From: Muribaculaceae bacterium
GTDB lineage: Bacteria > Bacteroidota > Bacteroidia > Bacteroidales > Muribaculaceae
Length of the DNA: 56,543 nucleotides
NCBI GenBank assembly: GCA_017620885.1
Contig: JAGAUF010000105.1
Location: 1-56,543, forward strand
Direction: 5' to 3'
A program made the position numbers and the translations under genes. The notes beneath the pieces are model-generated. The model was given only the letters and a program-made list of their open reading frames with translations, was not told where the DNA came from and did not search any database. Shown here in pieces: positions 49,903-56,543 of this stretch. Every line of letters begins with the position of its first letter. Position 1 is the stretch's first letter.

Positions 49903-50733
49903 TCATAATGAAGGTCGATGAGGAGCATTGATATATATGCTGTCAGAGGAATCCGACTGCGGCGTACCGTTCCCGGACGTTTCATCTATGAAACCGCGGC
50001 CAACTACAAGCGGACGGATGCTGTGGAGAGGTTGGCCTCCGATAAGATTCCGAATCACGCGCACATCTATCTCCGTACCTATTCTGACTCCGTCTTGACA
50101 CAACGGCTGCTTCTTTTCGAGCGCGATGCTCATTTCGCAAAAGTCATCGAGCCTGCCCGACGCGCTGACGCTCATATTGCCCACCTCCGGCACAGGGACG
50201 TCGCGCAACTGACTGAGAAACACCACACAACAACGGCCGTAAGGTTTCTGCTTGGCCAACCACTGTACCCATTTTCGTATTCGTGCTGTATGTGTCCCGA
50301 TAGGGTCGGAGATGCTTTTGAGGTCGGAATAAGAAGGAAGAGCCGACAGCGTGTCCACCACAATCAGTTCGACTTCGTCGGAAGCGACAAACTCGGCGAG
50401 CAGGCGCATTATGAAATCCCCGTCTTCATATCCGGCCATAAGAAGAGAGTCGGTATCGACGCCTAACTGCCTCGCGTATTGGGAATCGAATGACCGTTCT
50501 GCATCTACCCAAAGGCAATGTCGCCCTTGCGCCTGCACACCTGCGGTCATCTGCAAGGCCAGCGTCGTCTTGCCGCTGCCCTCGTCGCCGGTGATTTCAA
50601 GAAAAGTCCCTCGCTGAAAACCACCTCCGAGAAGCCTGTCCATAAAGTTCAGCCCTACCGACAAGGTATCAGAGCATACGTCGAGCCTCTCCCGGCGCAT
50701 CTGCAACGCGTGCTTGGGGCTGAGCGGAAGCAT
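49903..50733 (-). CDS. Divergent RecA-family ATPase (276 aa)
   Basis: A RecA-fold core without the N-terminal helix domain and C-terminal DNA-gating domain of true RecA (~345 aa). Walker A is GDEGSGKTT (~residues 48-56), with DAERSFDSQYARQLGVDTD (~78-96), Walker B LIVVDTLSALPS (~124-135) and the NQLR-like SQLRD (~173-177) in RecA order. The L2 loop region differs (VPEVGNMSVSASGRLDDF). It could be a recombination accessory, a RadA- or Sak4-like protein, or a regulator. It begins 1 bp after the NhaD stop, so the two are co-transcribed. Confidence 0.8.
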   Translation of the reverse strand: MLPLSPKHALQMRRERLDVCSDTLSVGLNFMDRLLGGGFQRGTFLEITGDEGSGKTTLALQMTAGVQAQGRHCLWVDAERSFDSQYARQLGVDTDSLLMAGYEDGDFIMRLLAEFVASDEVELIVVDTLSALPSYSDLKSISDPIGTHTARIRKWVQWLAKQKPYGRCCVVFLSQLRDVPVPEVGNMSVSASGRLDDFCEMSIALEKKQPLCQDGVRIGTEIDVRVIRNLIGGQPLHSIRPLVVGRGFIDETSGNGTPQSDSSDSIYINAPHRPSL

Positions 50734-50734
50734 G

Positions 50735-52072
50735 TCAGATAGTAATTATCAATGTCTCAAGGGCGATGACTCCGAGGCCGCAGAGGTAACCGATGAAAGC
50801 GAGCCATGTAATGTTTTTCAAATACCACGTAAAAGAGATTTTCTCGATTCCCATGGCAACGACACCGGCAGCCGAGCCAATGATAAGAAGGCTTCCTCCC
50901 ACACCGGCACAGTAAGTGAGCAGATGCCAGAAAAGTCCGTCCTCCACGAATAAGGACATATAAGAGGGATCGGCCGAAGCACTTATCATAGCGTCTGTAG
51001 CCACAGGATACATTTCCATACAAGCTGCCACAAGGGGCACATTATCAACAATCGACGAGAGAACACCGATGATGCCGTCAATCATATAGACATTATGGAA
51101 CGAATCATTCAGCCAGCCTGCCAAAGCTCCGAGAATACCGGCTTGACTCAGTGCTGAGACTGCCATCAGAATCCCGAGGAAGAAGAGTATGGTCGACATA
51201 TCGATATTGCGAAGAACCTGCGATACGCGCCCTTCTATTTTACCTTCGAGTTTAAAATGACGCACGAGCAGTTCGGTCAGAAGCCATAGGAAACCCAACG
51301 AAAGAAGGATGCCCATATAAGGGGGCAGATGAGTTATAGATTTGAATACAGGGACGAAAAGCAAACCGGCCACGCCACAAATAAGGATAAGGGAAGGGAG
51401 GTGACGGTGATCTTTCGAGAGATCATAGCCGATACAAGCGTCGTTTTCATTGAGCGGTTCGACGGCCGCGGCAGGAATCATACGTGAGGCAATCAGCACC
51501 GGCACCACTACCGAGATGAGCGAAGGTATCAGCAGATTTACAATCAGACTTACCGACGAAACATAATTCTTCATCCACAACATTATGGTAGTAATATCGC
51601 CGATGGGCGACCACGCACCACCCGAATTGGCGGCAATCACGATGACGCACGCGAAAATCCACCTCTCGCGTTGATCCTGAAGCATACGCCGCAGCATCAT
51701 CACCATAATAATTGTCGTCGTCATATTATCGAGCACACTCGAAAGGAAGAAAGCGAACAGCGCCAGTACCCAGAGCAGCTTACGCTTGTTCCCCGCGTGA
51801 ATACGATCAACAATAATACGGAATCCCCCATAGCGGTCTATGAGTTCCACGATTGTCATCGCTCCTATAAGGAATACGACAATCTCGCAGGTATCGCCCA
51901 ATGCTTCCACCAGATCCGACGAAATCGCCGCATCGTGTCCCATCATCGCGTACAGGCTCCAAAGCAATCCGCACATTATCAATGCGAAAGTAGCCTTATT
52001 CACGTGTAAAACATGTTCCGACGCTATCAGGATATATCCGATAACGAAAATTACAATAAGTATAGCCGTCAT
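50735..52072 (-). CDS. nhaD: Na+/H+ antiporter, NhaD type
   Basis: Inner-membrane exchanger that expels sodium for protons. About 12 hydrophobic helices span the protein. Typical NhaD segments are LSSVLDNMTTTIIMVMML (~105-122), AANSGGAWSPIGDITTIMLW (~145-164) and SSIVDNVPLVAACMEMYP (~358-375), in which Asp and Thr line the transport path. The ATG at 52072 (MTAILIVIFVIGYIL) is chosen; the longer reading uses a TTG at 52114. A -7 box TAATTTTG at 52122-52129 lies upstream. Length 445 aa. Confidence 0.93.
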   Translation of the reverse strand: MTAILIVIFVIGYILIASEHVLHVNKATFALIMCGLLWSLYAMMGHDAAISSDLVEALGDTCEIVVFLIGAMTIVELIDRYGGFRIIVDRIHAGNKRKLLWVLALFAFFLSSVLDNMTTTIIMVMMLRRMLQDQRERWIFACVIVIAANSGGAWSPIGDITTIMLWMKNYVSSVSLIVNLLIPSLISVVVPVLIASRMIPAAAVEPLNENDACIGYDLSKDHRHLPSLILICGVAGLLFVPVFKSITHLPPYMGILLSLGFLWLLTELLVRHFKLEGKIEGRVSQVLRNIDMSTILFFLGILMAVSALSQAGILGALAGWLNDSFHNVYMIDGIIGVLSSIVDNVPLVAACMEMYPVATDAMISASADPSYMSLFVEDGLFWHLLTYCAGVGGSLLIIGSAAGVVAMGIEKISFTWYLKNITWLAFIGYLCGLGVIALETLIITI

Positions 52073-52362
52073 TTTTAGATAATAAGGTTTGTATTGTCTG
52101 CCCCGTTCCTTCAAACCGGTTGCAAAATTACTAAATTTCTCCGGTAGTGAGGTTAGAAATTTCCCTTTTTCTTTTATTACTTTTACATCAGGGCCGCATT
52201 TGCAGGATATAGCGCTGTGTTTTTACAATTCTGCGTCTAAGAGCAATTAAACTTTCGCCCGATAAGACTGTCTATTATTAAAGAGTATGAATTTTGGATG
52301 TGCGGAGAAGGTGCGTCCAAAAGAGTTGTGTATATATTACTCGGGGACAAAAACAGGAAGAT

Positions 52363-53868
52363 ATGACAAAATTGAGAAAGATAATACTCTGGGTCGCGAT
52401 GATGATAATTGCGACAAGCGGTGCATCGGCCGATGTTCCGGCTCCAAAACGTGAGTTCCGTGGCGCATGGCTGCACGTGATCGGACAGACGCAATGGCGC
52501 AATAAGACCGTGGAGCAGCAGAAAGCATATATCCGGGAGCAGCTTGACAAGCTGAAAGACGCCGGATGCAATGCCGCGATATTCCAAGTGCGCCCGCACG
52601 CCGACGCGCTTTATATATCAGAGCTGGAACCGTGGTCGGAATGGCTGACGGGGAAACGTGGCAAAGCCCCTGATCCGATGTACGACCCTCTGCAATATGC
52701 CATAGAGCAGGCGCACGAGCGTGGTATGGAGCTGCACGCTTGGCTTAATCCATATCGAGTCACACCGGGTAATGAGACTCTACCGGCCGACCATCTTTCG
52801 AAAAAACATCCAGAAAGATTTTTCAAATTTGACAACAAGGTATTTTTCGACCCGGCATATCAGGAAAACCGCGATTTTATCTGCGAGGTAATCGACGACA
52901 TCGTGAAGCGTTATGACGTTGATGCAATCCATATAGACGATTATTTCTACCCCTACCCTGCCTCAAATGGCGCGCGATTCAACAATGACGACGCTTCCTA
53001 TAAGAAATTCGGCAACGGGATGAACCGTGCCGATTGGCGCCGCCACAATGTGGATTTACTTATCGAGCAGATACATAAAACCATTAAAGATCGCAAGCCG
53101 TGGGTGCGCTTCGGCGTCAGCCCGTTCGGAATATGGCGCAATCAGAAAAACGATCCGCGCGGATCCGAGTCGTCAGGGCTGCAGAATTATGACGACTTAT
53201 ACGCCGATGTCCTTCTGTGGGCCAAAAAGGGCTGGGTGGATTATCTCTCGCCTCAGCTATACTGGAGCCTCGACACAAAAGCCGCGCCGACAAGGAAACT
53301 GCTCCAATGGTGGAATGACAACGCCAACGGTGTAGACATCTATGTGGGCTACGATGTACAACGCACGATGAACTCGGCCGACACAAAGGCCGGCCGCCCC
53401 AATGAGCTTCAGACGAAAGTGGAGATGTCGCGCAAGCTACCCAATATCAAGGGTAACGTATGGTGGCACGGTTATTGGGTTACGGGCGACTACAAAGGTG
53501 CTGCAAAGGAACTGACCAACAAGCACCAGTCGACGATGGCGCTCGTGCCGGCTTATGGCGACCAACACGTCCGCCCGCAGAAGCCCTCCGGCGTGCGCCT
53601 CGTAAAAGAGAAGGACAAGACATTCATCGAATGGGACGAGGTGCGCCACGGAAACAGTGAGAAGTCTACGGATGTGGTGAAATATGTCGTGTATCAATAT
53701 TTTCCCGACGAGAAAACCGATATTGAGAATCCGGAAACCATCATTTGCGTATCGCCATACACGAAAGTGGAAATCGGCAGCCCCGGCAAAGGGGAACATT
53801 ATGTGGTCACATCACTCGACCGTATGAACCGCGAAAGCGAGCCTTCGCAATCCGTCACAGTAAAATAA
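52363..53868 (+). CDS. GH10-like (DUF187/YngK) family glycoside hydrolase, exported
   Basis: Putative secreted glycan hydrolase. Signal peptide ~1-22 from the ATG at 52363 (ending SGASA); the reading from 52294 adds 23 unrelated residues. The family opening PKREFRGAWLHVIGQTQWR is followed by the TIM-barrel strands CNAAIFQVRPHADALY (~66-81), GMELHAWLNPYRVTPG (~130-145), DAIHIDDYFYPYP (~190-202) and WVRFGVSPFGIWR (~245-257). A C-terminal fibronectin-like domain (~405-501) ends the protein. The substrate is not known; relatives act on peptidoglycan-like or host glycans. First gene of an operon with the nuclease and mnmE. Confidence 0.9.
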   Translation: MTKLRKIILWVAMMIIATSGASADVPAPKREFRGAWLHVIGQTQWRNKTVEQQKAYIREQLDKLKDAGCNAAIFQVRPHADALYISELEPWSEWLTGKRGKAPDPMYDPLQYAIEQAHERGMELHAWLNPYRVTPGNETLPADHLSKKHPERFFKFDNKVFFDPAYQENRDFICEVIDDIVKRYDVDAIHIDDYFYPYPASNGARFNNDDASYKKFGNGMNRADWRRHNVDLLIEQIHKTIKDRKPWVRFGVSPFGIWRNQKNDPRGSESSGLQNYDDLYADVLLWAKKGWVDYLSPQLYWSLDTKAAPTRKLLQWWNDNANGVDIYVGYDVQRTMNSADTKAGRPNELQTKVEMSRKLPNIKGNVWWHGYWVTGDYKGAAKELTNKHQSTMALVPAYGDQHVRPQKPSGVRLVKEKDKTFIEWDEVRHGNSEKSTDVVKYVVYQYFPDEKTDIENPETIICVSPYTKVEIGSPGKGEHYVVTSLDRMNRESEPSQSVTVK

Positions 53869-53889
53869 CCGATTGAAGATAGAATTCAG

Positions 53890-54723
53890 ATGAAGAAATT
53901 TTCTGTTTTAGGCTTTGCGGCAGCTCTGCTCATAGCTGCGGTTATCTTCGAGATCAGCTCGTTCTCGGGGCAGGCTGATGATATATCTGTGGCCAGTCCG
54001 GGCAACAATGGGCCCGAAGCCGCGGAACTGATGAAGGTCATAATGCCGAAGAATGTCAAATCGCAGATAAAGGAATACGAGGGATTCACGACGTCTTTCA
54101 ACTCCGAGACACGCAACCCGAATTATTCGGCATGGGAACTGCTTGAATCTGAAACGGAGGGCGCGGCACGCCGTTCAAACAAGTTTTGGCAAGATGCGGA
54201 CCTCTCCGGCTGTCCGGATAAAACAGATTACAGCGGAAGCGGTTATGACCGCGGACACCTCTGCCCCGCCGCCGATCAGAAATGGACTCCGAAGGCAATG
54301 CTCGACTGTTTCTCGATGGCAAATATGTGTCCCCAATGGCCCGGTCTGAACTCGGGCGCATGGAACACGCTGGAGCAGAAGTGCCGCTCTTGGGCCAAAC
54401 GCGATTCGGCACTCATAATAGTGGCAGGCCCGATATTCGAGCGATCCAATAAGAAATATCTTAACAGAAGCGACATTCGCATCCCCGACGCTTTCTTCAA
54501 GGTCATTCTTGCGCCTTACCTCAAAGAGCCACGCGCAATAGGGTTTATTTACCCCAATTACACCTCGCCCGGCAATATGAACAATTATGCGATGAGCATT
54601 GACGACGTGGAGAAAGAGACCGGCTACGATTTCTTCTCCGCCCTCCCCGACGCACTTGAAAACCGGCTCGAAAGCAATTTCAACCTCAAAGAATGGAACA
54701 CGGCCGTCTGTGGGCGGCCTTAG
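53890..54723 (+). CDS. Exported DNA/RNA non-specific endonuclease
   Basis: Magnesium-dependent nuclease of the NUC1/Serratia type. The N-terminal hydrophobic segment (~7-22) is a signal peptide or anchor. The catalytic motif DRGHLCPAAD (~residues 119-128) holds the general base His, and the metal-binding Asn lies in FSMANMCPQWPGLNSGAWN (~142-160). The Glu of the later helix is in WNTLEQKC. Total 277 aa. It may degrade extracellular DNA or protect against incoming DNA. It lies 21 bp after the GH10-like gene and 22 bp before mnmE. Confidence 0.94.
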   Translation: MKKFSVLGFAAALLIAAVIFEISSFSGQADDISVASPGNNGPEAAELMKVIMPKNVKSQIKEYEGFTTSFNSETRNPNYSAWELLESETEGAARRSNKFWQDADLSGCPDKTDYSGSGYDRGHLCPAADQKWTPKAMLDCFSMANMCPQWPGLNSGAWNTLEQKCRSWAKRDSALIIVAGPIFERSNKKYLNRSDIRIPDAFFKVILAPYLKEPRAIGFIYPNYTSPGNMNNYAMSIDDVEKETGYDFFSALPDALENRLESNFNLKEWNTAVCGRP

Positions 54724-54745
54724 TTAGTCAGAATAGGAAAATTTT

Positions 54746-56284
54746 ATGATTCAATCTGATCCGATAGCAGCCATAGCCACGCCCCACGGCACGGGCGCAA
54801 TAGCAGTCATCCGCGTTTCCGGTACAGGAATTTTCCCTCTTCTCGCCAAAATCTGGAAAGGGAAAAATATCGACAAGATGGAGAGCCACACTGCCCATCT
54901 GGGAGAAGTCGTCATCCCCGGCGGCGAGACTCTCGATCAGGCAGTTATGACCATATTCCGCGGCCCCCGATCATTCACGGGCGAAGACTCCGCCGAAATC
55001 GCTGTTCACGGCTCCAAATGGATTCAGAACCGTCTTCTATCACTCCTCGTAGAAACCGGCATACGCCCGGCCAATCCCGGAGAATTTTCCCAACGGGCCT
55101 TCTTCAACGGACGACTCGACCTTACACAAGCCGAAGCCATTGCCGACATCATCGCTGCTGACTCGCGCGCAGCCCACAGCCTTGCCATTTCGCAGGCAAA
55201 AGGACAGTTCTCCAAAAAATTCAACGAATTGAGAGACAAATTGATACATCTTGCTTCGCTCATCGAACTCGAAGTAGATTTTTCTGAAGAAGACGTTGAA
55301 TTTGTTGATCGTGCCGAGCTTGCAAAAATCACCCGAGAAGTCAAAGACACCGTTGACCGCCTCGCCGACACCTTCGCCGACGGGCAAGCATTCAAAAACG
55401 GTATTCCCGTAGCCATCACAGGCGCGCCCAATGCCGGCAAATCGTCACTCCTCAATATATTGCTCAACGACGACAAAGCAATCGTTTCAGACATACCCGG
55501 CACAACACGAGACACAATTGAAGACACCGCGGAGATAAACGGCATACTCTTCAGATTCATCGACACAGCCGGCCTGCGCGAAACGTCCGACACCATAGAA
55601 CGTCTCGGCATACAACGCACGCACGCCGCCATAAAAAAAGCCCGTATAATCCTAAACCTCACCGACATATCAAATCCCAGCAACCATTGCGACATCCCGG
55701 CCGATAAACCCGTCATAGAGCTCCTCACCAAATCCGACCTCCTGCCCGATGCCGATTCTGCCAAATCCAGATTCAATTCCCACTCCGATGATGATTCCGG
55801 CTCCGGTGATGATTCCGGCTCAAACGTCATTGCGACCCTCCATATATCCTCCCGCACAGGCCATAACATCGAACAGCTGAAAACCCTCCTCGCCGACTTC
55901 GCACGCTCCTCACATAACCCCGACACAGACCTCATCATCACCAATCAGCGCCACCACCACGTCCTCCGCAGCGCCTCCGCCTCACTCTCCCTCGTCCTCA
56001 CCTCCCTCGGATACCCCCTCCCCACTCCCGCTACCGCCGATTCAAGCCACACCTCATCCGATAGCCACCACATCCTGACCGAATCTTCGGCAACATCCGT
56101 TCCCACTACCCCCGAGTCGATAGCTTTTTCCGTCCCCACAGACTTGATAAATTCTCCCGTTCCCACAGACCTGATAGCTCTTGATTTGCGCGACGCCATA
56201 CATCATCTCGCCACCCTCACCGGCGCCATCACCACCGACGACATCCTCGCCTCCATCTTCTCCTCCTTCTGCATCGGAAAGTAA
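54746..56284 (+). CDS. mnmE: tRNA modification GTPase MnmE, with low-complexity insertions
   Basis: With MnmG it adds the carboxymethylaminomethyl group to U34 of certain tRNAs. The folate-binding N-domain begins DPIAAIATPHGTGAIAVIRV. The G domain has G1 GAPNAGKSS (~231-239), G2 TTRD (~258-261), G3 DTAG (~277-280) and G4 TKSD (~331-334). The C-terminus is FCIGK with the catalytic Cys. At 512 aa it is ~50 longer than usual: an acidic Ser/Gly/Asp stretch (~350-362) lies after G4, and a Ser/Thr/Pro-rich stretch (~430-480) containing VPTDLI twice splits the last helical domain. Confidence 0.96.
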   Translation: MIQSDPIAAIATPHGTGAIAVIRVSGTGIFPLLAKIWKGKNIDKMESHTAHLGEVVIPGGETLDQAVMTIFRGPRSFTGEDSAEIAVHGSKWIQNRLLSLLVETGIRPANPGEFSQRAFFNGRLDLTQAEAIADIIAADSRAAHSLAISQAKGQFSKKFNELRDKLIHLASLIELEVDFSEEDVEFVDRAELAKITREVKDTVDRLADTFADGQAFKNGIPVAITGAPNAGKSSLLNILLNDDKAIVSDIPGTTRDTIEDTAEINGILFRFIDTAGLRETSDTIERLGIQRTHAAIKKARIILNLTDISNPSNHCDIPADKPVIELLTKSDLLPDADSAKSRFNSHSDDDSGSGDDSGSNVIATLHISSRTGHNIEQLKTLLADFARSSHNPDTDLIITNQRHHHVLRSASASLSLVLTSLGYPLPTPATADSSHTSSDSHHILTESSATSVPTTPESIAFSVPTDLINSPVPTDLIALDLRDAIHHLATLTGAITTDDILASIFSSFCIGK

Positions 56285-56357
56285 TTAGTTGATTATCAAT
56301 GCCTTATATTAGCAGTAATTGACTAATACTGACCGATAAAACTTAACTCTTACAAGA

Positions 56358-56398
56358 ACGCCTAATGCTGATAACTGTCAGTGTTAGGCGTTTTTATG
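56358..56398 (+). terminator. Intrinsic terminator of the mnmE operon
   Basis: AACGCCTAA/TTAGGCGTT with inner CTGA/TCAG, followed by TTTTTAT. Confidence 0.9.
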
Positions 56399-56404
56399 CA
56401 CCAT

Positions 56405-56424
56405 TTTGTACGGATTTTGTACGA
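56405..56424. repeat. Direct repeat of TTTTGTACG (possible att/integrase site)
   Basis: TTTTGTACG occurs at 56405-56413 and again at 56416-56424, two bases apart, immediately after the mnmE terminator. Further on are short GACGGACGT/AACGGACG repeats. The window then ends with ATGAGTAGCA (56534 on), which could open a Met-Ser-Ser... protein such as a Bacteroidales tyrosine integrase. Only three codons are visible, so this is a guess. Confidence 0.35.
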
Positions 56425-56543
56425 CAGCGACTCATTTCACCCCAAGCGTCAGCAAGGTGGTGGAGGTTTGCGAACGTAGACGGACGTCAACGGACGCGCA
56501 CGAACAAATTAAGGCGAAATTAACACCAACGAAATGAGTAGCA

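Noticed and set aside
55024-55944. 306-codon minus-strand ORF opposite mnmE
   Set aside because: Antisense shadow of the MnmE G-domain; Arg/Ser-rich with no recognisable motif.
1-56543. tRNA genes, rRNA genes and CRISPR arrays
   Set aside because: I looked in the gene-free stretches and saw no cloverleaf with a TTCGA arm, no rRNA-like sequence and no spaced ~30-bp direct repeats; this was by eye only.

Overview
The window is chromosomal DNA of a Bacteroidales bacterium, most likely Muribaculaceae (S24-7) or a close relative. The evidence is a SusC/SusD starch locus with membrane-spanning regulators of the SusR/DUF6377 kind, type IX-like C-terminal tails on large surface proteins, NhaD, a NimA-like flavoprotein, and promoters of the Bacteroidota form TTTG-N19/20-TAnnTTTG in front of many genes. 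I saw no tRNA, rRNA or CRISPR array. Family placement is inference from gene content.

Region by region. (1) 1-10.46 kb: the end of an ImmA/IrrE-like gene, then three leftward genes for large secreted proteins of Ig-like repeats (571, 1128 and 962 aa) that share their last ~40 residues, with panB between the first two. (2) 10.46-17.0 kb: a leftward exopolysaccharide operon, read in the order wza-like exporter, BY-kinase/Wzz, PHP phosphatase, gmd and fcl, with a strong promoter and structured leader. It makes GDP-L-fucose and controls chain length and export; no glycosyltransferases are present. (3) 17.1-23.3 kb: leftward surE, ribD, M3 peptidase and yitT, then an outer-membrane barrel gene. 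(4) 23.7-29.6 kb: rightward ald, tpx, trpS, a ZnuA-like lipoprotein and an M16 peptidase, with one leftward SGNH hydrolase between. (5) 30.1-44.0 kb: a starch utilisation locus, all leftward: regulator, susC, susD, a SusE/F-like protein with three CBM26-like modules, a GH13 amylase, a GH97 alpha-glucosidase and a second regulator. Starch would be bound and cut at the surface (SusD, SusE-like, GH13), imported by SusC, and trimmed to glucose in the periplasm by GH97, with the two regulators as likely maltodextrin sensors. (6) 44.3-45.9 kb: rightward aspA. (7) 45.9-46.95 kb: a zone of gene debris with a promoter plus signal-peptide stub, an IS66-like transposase tail, a nim-family gene and a 23-codon remnant of a nitroreductase. 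(8) 47.0-52.1 kb: leftward hypothetical membrane protein, nitroreductase, DUF4925-like lipoprotein, a divergent RecA-family ATPase and NhaD. (9) 52.3-56.3 kb: rightward GH10-like (DUF187) hydrolase, secreted nuclease and mnmE, ending in a clear terminator. The last 140 bp look like the edge of an integrative element.

Dispersed repeats of note are two copies of a ~125 bp multi-palindrome element (321-442 and 10225-10352) and several 9-bp-period tandem repeats beside it and at 44221-44274. Two places show scars of deleted duplicate genes: 2423-2454 and 46866-46937.
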